Source of the DNA: a virus
IMG/VR virus record: IMGVR_UViG_3300020281_000107
Location: 1-27,305 of that record
Reading direction: 5' to 3' (one strand)
DNA length: 27,305 bases
In this document: positions 1-6,283 of the stretch, piece by piece
Layout: each line of letters starts with the position of its first letter
Numbering within the stretch: position 1 is the first letter of the stretch
Notes under the pieces: model-generated
What the model was told of the DNA's origin: nothing
The model's database searches: none
What the model saw: only the letters and a program-made list of their open reading frames with translations
Position numbers and translations under genes: made by a program

Positions 1-283
1 CAAATACCCATTTTGCATCTGACAGACTACCTCTGTCAATTTCGATACCAGCTTGATAATTATTACTAGCACTGATTCCAGGTCCAGTTTCACCTTTGTT
101 TAAAGTGATAATATTGTCAGCTATTGTGGTATTGACAGCTGATATAGTTTGTGTTTGACCTTTTACTTCTAAATCTCCAGTCACTATTGTTTTACCAAGT
201 ACTGGACCAGTATCTAAAGTAATTGTGTTACCCGGAGTAACGCTTACTTTGTAATCACCATCAACTTTAACAATTCTTGCCAT
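1..283 (-). CDS. Phage structural or tail-fibre-type protein, N-terminal part only
   Basis: An open frame starts at an ATG (complement of 281-283) and runs off the left edge after 94 codons. It begins MARIVKVDGDYKVSVTPGN and continues with a Thr/Gly-rich, beta-type sequence containing TGDLEVKGQTQTI and NIITLNKGE. Repeated short 'ITGDLEVKG' style strands are common in virion fibre and adhesin-like proteins of marine T4-like phages. The start is supported by an AGGGAAG Shine-Dalgarno-like sequence just upstream. It lies 42 nt downstream of the 153-aa structural gene and is probably in the same late transcript, although a hairpin lies between them. The role as a virion or fibre protein is inferred from composition and context; nothing seen fixes the exact function. 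Confidence 0.6.
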   Translation of the reverse strand, partial: MARIVKVDGDYKVSVTPGNTITLDTGPVLGKTIVTGDLEVKGQTQTISAVNTTIADNIITLNKGETGPGISASNNYQAGIEIDRGSLSDAKWVF

Positions 284-297
284 ATTCTTCCCTAAAA

Positions 298-319
298 TTA
301 GGGAGCGTTAACTCCCTAA
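298..319 (-). terminator. Weak hairpin between two structural genes
   Basis: An 8-bp perfect inverted repeat (TTAGGGAG / CTCCCTAA, 6-nt loop) lies between the stop of the 153-aa gene and the next start. On minus it is followed by only four Ts. It may be an attenuator or an mRNA-stability hairpin rather than a full terminator. It also lies next to the ribosome-binding site of the downstream gene. Confidence 0.4.
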
Positions 320-325
320 TAATTA

Positions 326-787
326 TTATGCGTCATCTGTGAAATCGTCGTCGTCTGTACCTGATAATGTGTTATCATCACCAGCTTCTTCCATCCTAAC
401 GATACCTGTTGCGGCCGCTCCTGTCAATGCATATTGAAGTGATTGTCCGTCAAGTGCGTTTGAACCAGTAGAACTTGGTTGTGCTAATGTTACCTTACGT
501 CCAGCAATTTTGCTTACGCCGTAGGTTTCTGAATCAGCACCTTGAACAGAAATTGACATTTCACCTGATGATAAAGCCGCAGGTAATTTACCTGTTGCTA
601 AAGTGCAATCAAATGTTCCTGCTGTTTCAATTTCTTCAACACGGAATTTTTTTGATCCAAGTTGCTTCACAATATAACCTTCTTTAACACCTGAACCGTT
701 ATGAAAGTTAACTTTGATTTCGTTTCCTGAAGCTGTAGGACCTGTGCCTGCTACTCCAAAAAGTCTTTTGTTTAGTGGTCTTCCCAT
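326..787 (-). CDS. Small virion structural protein of marine T4-like phages (hypothetical)
   Basis: A 153-aa protein starting MGRPLNKRLFG, with the motif IKVNFHNGSGVKEGYIVKQL and a very acidic tail (about residues 133-153, many Asp). From memory of the family, short proteins with the MGRPLNK start, a basic SKKF segment and beta-rich repeats are frequent next to gp23 or fibre genes in T4-like cyanophages and pelagiphages, where they are usually called structural or hypothetical. The ATG is preceded by AGGAG (AATAGGAGAAAACAAATG). The gene has its own late promoter box at 882-890 and an unusually structured leader of about 95 nt. Function is unknown; virion location is inferred. Confidence 0.65.
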   Translation of the reverse strand: MGRPLNKRLFGVAGTGPTASGNEIKVNFHNGSGVKEGYIVKQLGSKKFRVEEIETAGTFDCTLATGKLPAALSSGEMSISVQGADSETYGVSKIAGRKVTLAQPSSTGSNALDGQSLQYALTGAAATGIVRMEEAGDDNTLSGTDDDDFTDDA

Positions 788-795
788 TTGTTTTC

Positions 796-881
796 TCCTA
801 TTTAGAAGTCCGATGCGGGTTCTATCCGCTACGCTGTGGGTTACAGCATAAGTCCGCCTCGCGGCTCGCTATCTGACACAT
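796..881 (-). promoter_or_regulatory. Structured 5' leader of the late 153-aa gene (three GC hairpins)
   Basis: Between the late promoter box and the start codon at 787 lie three short GC hairpins: GCGG/CCGC (815-818 with 826-829), GCTGT/ACAGC (833-837 with 843-847) and CCGC/GCGG (854-857 with 861-864). The 7-mer aagtccg occurs directly repeated at 806-812 and 850-856. Other late boxes in this window sit 20-52 nt from their start codons, so this leader is long. It could affect mRNA stability or translation; that is inference. Confidence 0.45.
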
Positions 882-890
882 GTATTTATC
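882..890 (-). promoter_or_regulatory. Late promoter box GATAAATAC
   Basis: On minus the box reads GATAAATAC and matches the core of the T4 late consensus TATAAATA. It lies just after the terminator of the noncoding RNA and before the 153-aa structural gene. The same TAAATA(C/T) core occurs before five other late genes or operons here. Confidence 0.6.
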
Positions 891-896
891 AAATAA

Positions 897-1147
897 GAAA
901 AAAGGCTCTATCAAGTGAATGATAGAGCCCGTTAATAATGAGTAGGGAGGACTTTGGGTTCACCTCCAACTAGGTCGACCGAGATACCATTCTCCAAATC
1001 CCCTAGCACTTACTTCCGCCCGGTAGGGCGATGTGATTCTTAGTCGCTAAACTTTGAACCTGGCTACCACGCCTAAGCAATCAAGTTATGCCTCTTGGTC
1101 AGACACGTTTCCTTGCACTACTCTAATAAAGCCGTCGCCTTACTATG
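897..1147 (-). ncRNA. Stand-alone structured noncoding RNA, about 250 nt, family not recognised
   Basis: A transcription unit without a credible ORF lies between the gp23 terminator and the next structural gene. It has its own sigma70 promoter (1153-1181) and ends in a strong intrinsic terminator (898-929). GC is about 50% (lines 961-1080), against well under 40% for neighbouring genes. On minus it folds by eye with a closing helix GAGUAG/CUACUC (1118-1123 with 940-945) that encloses hairpins: GUGUCU/AGGCAU with two G-U pairs (1101-1106 with 1088-1093), CGCCC/GGGCG (1017-1021 with 1026-1030), CUAGG/CCUAG (1002-1006 with 970-974) and GGAGG/CCUCC (946-950 with 963-967). The wobble pairs favour the minus strand. 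It is not a tRNA, and I see no RNase P or tmRNA hallmarks. T4 itself makes stable RNAs of unknown role (RNA C and D), but no homology is claimed. Confidence 0.7.
898..929 (-). terminator. Intrinsic terminator of the noncoding RNA
   Basis: A 10-bp perfect stem (904-913 with 920-929, 6-nt loop, GC-rich base) is followed on minus by six Ts (898-903). It sits at the 3' end of the noncoding RNA and just before the next late promoter, so it separates two transcripts. Confidence 0.85.
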
Positions 1148-1152
1148 TGTTT

Positions 1153-1181
1153 AATATAACAAATAAAAATACTAATGTCAA
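1153..1181 (-). promoter_or_regulatory. Host-type sigma70 promoter for the noncoding RNA
   Basis: On minus: TTGACA (1176-1181), a 17-bp spacer, then TATATT (1153-1158). The start of transcription would be near 1146. The -35 is consensus and the spacing ideal. It lies immediately after the gp23 terminator, so the RNA is expressed independently of the late head operon, probably early by host polymerase. Confidence 0.8.
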
Positions 1182-1202
1182 CCTTTTTTTTTAAAAAAAG
1201 TC

Positions 1203-1231
1203 AAAAAAATAGGCCCCGTAGGGCCTATTTT
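1203..1231 (-). terminator. Terminator after gp23
   Basis: An 11-bp stem (AAAATAGGCCC at 1206-1216 with GGGCCTATTTT at 1221-1231, 4-nt loop) is followed on minus by a T-run (complement of the A tract 1203-1209). It lies 18 nt after the gp23 stop and closes the head operon. Confidence 0.85.
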
Positions 1232-1248
1232 GTAATTTAAGTGTAGAC

Positions 1249-2427
1249 TTAGCTGAAAGTTACGTTGCTTACTGCAATTCTTTCAACATAGTCAGCTGCG
1301 TTACCTAGAGACGAAGCTGTGTTGTTTAGTTCCACATATCCGTAACGTGTCATGAAACTCACAACTGGCTCGAATGTTGATGGATCTAGTACAACGCCAC
1401 TGCTCATTAGCGGAATGTATGGGCAGTAGAACGCGGCTGCGTCTGATTCGCTTGAACCTTTGTAACCAACAAGTACATCTGTATCGTCGGCTGCATATGT
1501 ATCTACGTAGATACGCATTGCATTGTTAAGCGTACCAACCATTTTTGTGTTAGTTGGAGCTTCAAAAGCACCTTCAGTTGTACGTGCAAACGCTGATGTT
1601 GTAGCTGATTGTAGCACTGTTAGTGCAAATGGGCTAACAACAGCAAAGTTACCAGCACCACGACGTGTACGCTGAGCAATTTTGTTTGCTTGTCTGTTGA
1701 TTAATACAGCAAGAGCCGCATGCTCGTCACCTACATATGTAGCTGTACCTGATACTGCTGCTTGGTTGTATGTTTCACTGGCTGAACCAGCTAGTGTACG
1801 TAGAGAACGTAGGATTTCCTGATCGATCTCAGCGGTAATTTCTTGTGCTAGAGCAGCCATAATTTCTGCTTCAACATCAATACCATGCTGTGATTGAGCA
1901 TCCTGAGCAGCTTCAAATGTCCATCTTGCTTGTAGCTTACGTGAACGAGCTTCTACAGTTTGCTTTAGGATCTGGATTGATAGCTTTCTACCACCGGAAC
2001 CTTCAAGACCTGGAGTAGCATCAGCTTTCGCTGTTGATAGCGAACCTGAATATGCTTCTGCAACCTTGAATGGTGATAGTGCTTCTTCACCAGCTGTTGT
2101 ATCTACGTTTGCTGCTGAAGCATCGTTTGTTGTTTCAGCATAACGTACTCTTAGTGTATGAATCTGGCCTACTGGACCAGTCATAGGCTGGACACCTACG
2201 ATTTCGTTTGCGATAACCGTTGGCATCACACGTCTGATCACTGGAAGGATCACACGATTTAGTGTCGCTATGTTACCAGCAGCGGTTGCACCTGTTGTAG
2301 CAGCCTCAGAAAGATACTTGCGTGTATTTTCTAGTGTACTTGCCATTACAGCTTTCTTGTTGCCGTTAAGGCCTTCAAGAAGTGCGCCTTTGGTCTCTTG
2401 CCAGCGACTTTCTAGTAGTTCTGACAT
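1249..2427 (-). CDS. 23: Major capsid protein gp23
   Basis: A 392-aa protein recognised as the T4-type major head protein. It starts MSELLESRWQETKGALLEG and contains NRVILPVIRRVMPTVIANEI and VGVQPMTGPVGQIHTLRVRY, segments highly conserved in gp23 of marine T4-like phages. It assembles as hexamers around the gp22 scaffold. In T4 the N-terminal about 65 residues are removed by gp21, and the charged, helical N-terminus here (about residues 1-50) fits such a propeptide, but no cut site is assigned. It is shorter than T4 gp23 (521 aa). The ATG follows a good AAGGAG. It is last in the gp21-gp22-gp23 series, 13 nt after gp22, and is followed by a strong terminator. Confidence 0.95.
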   Translation of the reverse strand: MSELLESRWQETKGALLEGLNGNKKAVMASTLENTRKYLSEAATTGATAAGNIATLNRVILPVIRRVMPTVIANEIVGVQPMTGPVGQIHTLRVRYAETTNDASAANVDTTAGEEALSPFKVAEAYSGSLSTAKADATPGLEGSGGRKLSIQILKQTVEARSRKLQARWTFEAAQDAQSQHGIDVEAEIMAALAQEITAEIDQEILRSLRTLAGSASETYNQAAVSGTATYVGDEHAALAVLINRQANKIAQRTRRGAGNFAVVSPFALTVLQSATTSAFARTTEGAFEAPTNTKMVGTLNNAMRIYVDTYAADDTDVLVGYKGSSESDAAAFYCPYIPLMSSGVVLDPSTFEPVVSFMTRYGYVELNNTASSLGNAADYVERIAVSNVTFS

Positions 2428-2440
2428 TTCTTTCTCCTTA

Positions 2441-3529
2441 TTACAATCCAGCTAAACGACGAATGTCAACGACTTTTTCATCATTTGCCTTACTACTAAC
2501 GTTAGTTTCTGTTCTGTTGCCTGTTACTTCTGTGCCTTCTGTTATTACTGCCTTTTTGGCTGGACTCTTTCCGTCAATTACTGCCGGTAGATACTTGTCA
2601 AACGCAGAACTTAATTTCTTCGTCTGAACTGATTCCAGTAAATCTGTCATTATCTCACGCTGAGTCTTGTTCAAAGGCTCAATTAGTGAGTTAATTGTTT
2701 CTTTTCTTTCTGATTCTGCAACCATCTTCTTGATTTCAGCATCTTTGCTTTCAGCAAGTGTCTGTTTTTCGTCAACTGCTGACTTTGCTTCTTCTAATTG
2801 CTTGTCTTTCAACTTAACAACCTTCATAAGTTTAGCAACTTCTGACTTTTCATTGAGATAGCTGTTTGCATATTCGTTTGCAAATGCTTCGAATAGCTTG
2901 CGTCCAAAATCATTTCTACGTGCTGTTTCAATATCATCCTTCAATTGTGACATTTCACCTTTGAGTGTATTTTCTACGATTGTTGATACTTTTGCAGCAC
3001 TCTTTTCGATAAAGTTTTTCTTAACTTTAGCAAATTGTGATTTAGCTTCACGTACTAAACGTACTTTTGTTTCTGCTACATCTTTTTTATCTTCGTTAAA
3101 TTCTGCTATTTCTTTAGCTAGTGCTTCAACAACGAATTCTTCAAGCATTGTAAATTTGCTTGCCATCTGCTTCTGATCTGTGTGTAGTTCGTTAATCTCT
3201 TTTGCAAGTGATTCTACAACAAACTTCTTCAATAGATCTGAATTTTCACGCATTTTGACAGCATATTTTGCTTTGGCTTCGGCCAACTGCTTGCGATCAT
3301 CCTGAAACTCTGCAATTTCTTCTGCTAATTTTTCTGTAATCATAGCATCAATGGCTTCAACCATTGTTGCTTTGTCATGTTCATACTTTTTAGCAAATTC
3401 TTCACGTAGCTCTGCGGTAGCTTCTAAGCGGTTTTCCTTAACTTTTGCATTCCATGCTTCTTCGATGTCACGGCGAACTTCTTCTGAAACAACGTCATTT
3501 TCGAATAATGTTTTTAGTGCATCCAACAT
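2441..3529 (-). CDS. 22: Prohead core scaffold protein gp22
   Basis: A 362-aa protein, almost wholly helical and highly charged (Lys/Glu/Ala), with heptad-like repeats such as AKEINELHTDQKQMASKF and AKEIAEFNEDKKDVAETK, which predict long coiled coils. It starts MLDALKTLFENDVVSEEVRR, as T4-like gp22 proteins do. It forms the internal core around which gp23 assembles and is later degraded by gp21. The near-repeated 'ESLAKEINEL/EALAKEIAEF' blocks (about residues 105-145) suggest internal duplication. It is longer than T4 gp22 (269 aa). An AAGGAG lies before the ATG. It is sandwiched between gp21 and gp23, the canonical T4 order. Confidence 0.92.
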   Translation of the reverse strand: MLDALKTLFENDVVSEEVRRDIEEAWNAKVKENRLEATAELREEFAKKYEHDKATMVEAIDAMITEKLAEEIAEFQDDRKQLAEAKAKYAVKMRENSDLLKKFVVESLAKEINELHTDQKQMASKFTMLEEFVVEALAKEIAEFNEDKKDVAETKVRLVREAKSQFAKVKKNFIEKSAAKVSTIVENTLKGEMSQLKDDIETARRNDFGRKLFEAFANEYANSYLNEKSEVAKLMKVVKLKDKQLEEAKSAVDEKQTLAESKDAEIKKMVAESERKETINSLIEPLNKTQREIMTDLLESVQTKKLSSAFDKYLPAVIDGKSPAKKAVITEGTEVTGNRTETNVSSKANDEKVVDIRRLAGL

Positions 3530-3543
3530 TTATTATCTCCTTA

Positions 3544-4164
3544 CTATTGGAGTCGGTTGATTATATTAACCAACGATTCTTTTAGATATCTTTGTGCCTT
3601 GGTGTCTTCTTTTGTTGCCTGAGCTAATTCATATGCCTTGTAGCCACCGCGAGCATTCATTAAATGCTCGTAGATAGGTGTAGGGTAAGCACCTGGGGCG
3701 CTTGGCTGTGCCACAACGTCCACGGTGATTATTTCAAAATCTGAAACTTCGCCGCTACCTTCAACGACGTTACCAGATCCCCTACTGGAAACACCTAGCT
3801 TACAATCCGATTCAAGCATTGTTCTCACTAATTGTCCCATAGGGGTTGGCAAAATTTTTAGTTTACCATAACCGTTTGGGCCATCCATCCACATTTCTGT
3901 GACCATATGACACACACGATCTAGGTTAATGTTTAAACCTTCTGGATGATCAACTTCTCCGAGAACTGAATATCCTCCCGAAATTTGTTCATTGAGAGTT
4001 TTGACAGCCCTACCAATTTCATTCACAGGATACACACGCTGATTAGCGTTGCGTACTCCGCCTTGTATACAAATACCCTTCATATACAAGTCTTTTCCTT
4101 CATTGGCGTTCTCAAGCACAATATTAGCTTGGTCGAATGACAAGTTCTCTCGTAAGTTTACCAT
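3544..4164 (-). CDS. 21: Prohead core protease gp21
   Basis: A 206-aa protein, close to T4 gp21 (212 aa). It matches the T4 prohead serine protease family: the His motif LGEVDHPEG (His73) and the Ser motif KLGVSSRGSG (Ser126/127) are both present, followed by the conserved ITVDVVAQPSAPGAYPTPIYE (residues 146-166). It cleaves the scaffold and trims gp23 during head maturation and is packaged in the prohead core. The ATG is preceded by only a weak AAGGAC. The gene lies between the acidic core protein and gp22, as expected. Confidence 0.93.
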   Translation of the reverse strand: MVNLRENLSFDQANIVLENANEGKDLYMKGICIQGGVRNANQRVYPVNEIGRAVKTLNEQISGGYSVLGEVDHPEGLNINLDRVCHMVTEMWMDGPNGYGKLKILPTPMGQLVRTMLESDCKLGVSSRGSGNVVEGSGEVSDFEIITVDVVAQPSAPGAYPTPIYEHLMNARGGYKAYELAQATKEDTKAQRYLKESLVNIINRLQ

Positions 4165-4186
4165 ACATTAAGTCCTTACTATTTTA

Positions 4187-5170
4187 TTAGCCGCCAATAA
4201 TTGGCTTTTTATTGTCAGCTGTCTCTGGCTTTGACTTCTTTTCAGCGCCATGGCCAGGTTCGTTTTTCATGCCTTTTTTGGCACTCATACCGCCTGGAGT
4301 ATTTCTATTTCCAGCGGAATCTTCTTTTGAAGTTGGTGCAGGACGACCTTTCTCTTCTGAACTTCCTGAAGCAATGTTAGATGCTGATCCGCCCATATCA
4401 TTTTTACCAGCTACTGGAGACTTTTTATTGTCTGCTGTGTCGCTGTGTGATACGTTAACTTTTTCAACATACTCACGCATTTGTTCAGCGTCTGACTTAG
4501 GTGACTCTTCTACTTCTTCATCTGATGCTTCATCAACTTCTTCATCTTTTGTTTCGTCAACTTCTTCATCTGTAGCTTCTAGTTCTAATGACTCTTCTTC
4601 TGCGTCATCTTCACCTTCGTCATCCATTTCCATGTCATCATCGCCGCCTTCATCATCATCATCTGACATCATTTTTTCAAACTCAGCCTTTAGATCATCA
4701 AGGGCATCTTCAAGATCAACTACACGATCTTCAATATCTTCATCGCTATCGCCTTCGTCATCCATGTCCATGTCCATATCCATGTCAGCGTCATCGCCGC
4801 CTTCCATGTCTTTCATCATGTCATCTGTTGGATCTTCTTCAGCAACTTCAAACTCATCAAGATCAAACTCTTCGTTTGTCTCTTCGTCTTTAGCTTCATC
4901 AACTTCTTCGTCGTTAGCTTCGTCTACTTCTTCATCCTTAGCTTCATCGACTTCTTCATCAGTAGCTTCATCGACTTCTTCATCTTTTGTCTCATCTACT
5001 TCTTCGTCTGTTGTTTCATCAATTTCGTCCTCTAGATCTGATTCTAGTAGTCCTTCATAAATATCACGTGATTTTTCAACCACAATTTCGTGGAATAGCT
5101 CTTCGGCACCAGCTTTGTCTTCATTGACTAGGCGCTCAAGCATTTCTTCAAATTTGTTACGATCTGCCAT
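4187..5170 (-). CDS. Acidic prohead core protein, gp67/gp68-like
   Basis: A 327-aa, extremely acidic protein. Residues 1-45 (MADRNKFEEMLERLVNEDKA and the following IVVEKSRDIYEGLL) match the N-terminus of prohead core proteins of marine T4-like phages, which sit in this place between gp20 and gp21. Residues 55-94 are five 8-residue repeats of the form DEEVDEAx, and a second array of three lies at 201-224. Between them is an Asp/Met/Gly-rich stretch. The last 100 residues (Gly/Ser/Lys/Pro-rich) look disordered. Homologues are internal head components cleaved by gp21. The ATG follows AGGAG, and a late box lies 52 nt upstream. Assignment to gp67 rather than gp68 is not certain. Confidence 0.75.
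   Translation of the reverse strand: MADRNKFEEMLERLVNEDKAGAEELFHEIVVEKSRDIYEGLLESDLEDEIDETTDEEVDETKDEEVDEATDEEVDEAKDEEVDEANDEEVDEAKDEETNEEFDLDEFEVAEEDPTDDMMKDMEGGDDADMDMDMDMDDEGDSDEDIEDRVVDLEDALDDLKAEFEKMMSDDDDEGGDDDMEMDDEGEDDAEEESLELEATDEEVDETKDEEVDEASDEEVEESPKSDAEQMREYVEKVNVSHSDTADNKKSPVAGKNDMGGSASNIASGSSEEKGRPAPTSKEDSAGNRNTPGGMSAKKGMKNEPGHGAEKKSKPETADNKKPIIGG
4499..4570 (-). repeat. Tandem 24-bp coding repeats (DEEVDExx), array 2
   Basis: Three units (DEEVDETK, DEEVDEAS, DEEVEESP) of the same 8-residue type recur about 110 residues after the first array in the same protein. The two arrays bracket an Asp-rich region, suggesting duplication or convergent expansion of an acidic spacer. Confidence 0.85.
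4889..5008 (-). repeat. Tandem 24-bp coding repeats (DEEVDEAx), array 1
   Basis: Five consecutive 8-codon units encode DEEVDE followed by TK, AT, AK, AN and AK. Degenerate units lie on both sides (about residues 47-54 and 95-102). The 24-bp units differ at synonymous positions, so this is not a very recent expansion. They lie within the acidic core protein gene. Confidence 0.9.
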
Positions 5171-5221
5171 TTTATTCTCCTGTATATGTTTGTAAATGTA
5201 CCTATGGCTAGGCTGTCAATA

Positions 5222-5229
5222 GTATTTAG
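5222..5229 (-). promoter_or_regulatory. Late promoter box CTAAATAC before the core/gp21/gp22/gp23 operon
   Basis: On minus the box and what follows read CTAAATACTATT, matching the 3' part of the T4 late consensus TATAAATACTATT almost base for base. The next start codon (5170) is 52 nt downstream. It lies just after the terminator hairpins of the preceding gene and so opens a new late transcript. Confidence 0.65.
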
Positions 5230-5237
5230 TAAAGAGG

Positions 5238-5279
5238 AGAAAAAGTGCGTAGAAATACGCCAAAAACGGGCCGTTTTTG
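5238..5279 (-). terminator. Double hairpin terminator after the 242-aa gene
   Basis: Two hairpins lie in tandem on minus: CAAAAACG/CGTTTTTG (5261-5268 with 5272-5279, 3-nt loop), then GCGTA/TACGC (5247-5251 with 5256-5260), followed by ACTTTTTC. They lie between the stop codon of the 242-aa gene at 5295 and the next late promoter. Confidence 0.65.
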
Positions 5280-5294
5280 TTACACCAGCCGTTT

Positions 5295-6023
5295 TTAACT
5301 AAGATTTAGCTGTGTTTTGAACTGATCTACAGTGATCGTTTTGTAATTTAGAAAAATATTTAGTTCTTCTGGCTCAAAATTATCAGCTAGTTTTACACGA
5401 ATATATTGAATATTTGGATTTTCTTTTATAACTTGCTTAGTCTGCCTAAGCCAATTACCGTAAAATGTTGCTCCATCTAAACTTTTTTTATAGTTTGGTG
5501 TATCAGCATATATGTTGTTAAATTTACTTCCGTCATTTAAACCTTTATAGTCAAATCCTAATATGTATATCTTTTCGTAACCATGTTGACTAGCAAACCA
5601 TAAGGCTGTAGGTCCGCTTGACCATCCTTTGCTAGGTTGAAAAAAATTAAGTCCTTTCATAGACTGAAATGCTTTGTTAGGATTTGTCCATACTGTATGT
5701 TTGTGCTGAAATTTAGCTTTGTTTATTTCTAAAACCATTTTTACATCAACAGCTACCAAATAGTCAGGAACAAAAGTTCTATATAAAGCATTACAACCAT
5801 ATATTTTTCCATGAACTATGAGTTCATCTGGTATAATATCTGCTCTACTTGTGCCATTACCTAACACAAATGCTTGATGTTTGCTTCTTTTAGTGTTTGC
5901 ATGTGGGTCGTTTTTTACTGGAGGTGGCTTTAAGCCGCGTTTAATTGCTTTTTCTCGACGTCTTTCGTCTCGAATACGATGCCATTCTTCTTTTGTGTAT
6001 TGGTGCTTATCAATTTTTACCAA
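5295..6023 (-). CDS. Unknown protein with MptE/DUF115-like nucleotide-binding look
   Basis: A 242-aa protein of unknown role in the head operon. After a basic N-terminus (residues 1-50) it has a Rossmann-like stretch AFVLGNGTSR (51-60), then IYGCNALYRTFVPDYLVAVD (74-93) and GPTALWFASQHGYEKIYILG (136-155) ending in GFDY. This pattern (GNGxS, xGCNxxYR, DYLVAVD, GFD) resembles the DUF115/MptE-like fold found in some pyrophosphokinases and in glycan-related proteins; that is a fold guess, not a reaction. The start must be the TTG at 6021-6023, because a stop (the TAA of the upstream gene) lies two codons before it and no ATG occurs in the N-terminal part. A GGGGTG upstream may serve as the ribosome-binding site. 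It follows the 82-aa gene by 3 nt and is followed by terminator hairpins. Confidence 0.65.
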   Translation of the reverse strand: MVKIDKHQYTKEEWHRIRDERRREKAIKRGLKPPPVKNDPHANTKRSKHQAFVLGNGTSRADIIPDELIVHGKIYGCNALYRTFVPDYLVAVDVKMVLEINKAKFQHKHTVWTNPNKAFQSMKGLNFFQPSKGWSSGPTALWFASQHGYEKIYILGFDYKGLNDGSKFNNIYADTPNYKKSLDGATFYGNWLRQTKQVIKENPNIQYIRVKLADNFEPEELNIFLNYKTITVDQFKTQLNLS

Positions 6024-6026
6024 AAT

Positions 6027-6275
6027 TTACACCCCGGCTGCGGCTTGTTGTGCGGCTATTCCATACATTTGTCTAATAAAGTCAAGTTCTTCTTGCTTTT
6101 CTTTAATATGTAGCTCGCTTGCTTTCCTTGCTCGGTTGATTTGGTTTAAAGTAAGTCTTGTTTTTCTTGTATCATCTATATCTAGGATACTGTCGTCACT
6201 AAGAGGTTCATACCTGTTGTCTTCTACAGGTTCTAGTGTTTCTTTATCATAATAAAATAATTCTCTTAGTATCAT
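6027..6275 (-). CDS. Small conserved head-operon protein (hypothetical)
   Basis: An 82-aa protein starting MILRELFYYDKETLEPVEDN, with a helical, charged second half (RLTLNQINRARKASELHIKE) and an Ala-rich C-terminus. It starts 8 nt after the gp20 stop and ends 3 nt before the 242-aa gene start, so it is translated as part of the portal operon. Short proteins of this type next to gp20 are known from marine T4-like phages without an assigned role; a head assembly or core function is only inferred from position. Confidence 0.65.
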   Translation of the reverse strand: MILRELFYYDKETLEPVEDNRYEPLSDDSILDIDDTRKTRLTLNQINRARKASELHIKEKQEELDFIRQMYGIAAQQAAAGV

Positions 6276-6283
6276 ACTGTTAT

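Noticed and set aside
1087-1140. Short frame ending ...VSDQEA-stop in the noncoding RNA, considered as a tmRNA tag
   Set aside because: No tRNA-like acceptor domain or CCA end, no typical tag start or alanine-rich end.
940-1147. GTTTAGCGACTAAG in the first RNA recalls the group I intron R element
   Set aside because: No matching P, Q and S elements or flanking exons were found. A short hairpin explains the match.
2270-3560. Several plus-strand frames opposite gp22 and gp23
   Set aside because: Antisense shadows of well-recognised head genes, without ribosome-binding sites.
4499-5008. Regular 24-bp repeats considered as CRISPR or integration repeats
   Set aside because: They are in frame, encode an octapeptide repeat and have no unique spacers.
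4212-5060. Long Ser-rich open frame on plus opposite the acidic core gene
   Set aside because: It is the mirror of Asp/Glu codons (GAA/GAT give TTC/ATC, TCA and TCT in other frames) and has no signals of its own.
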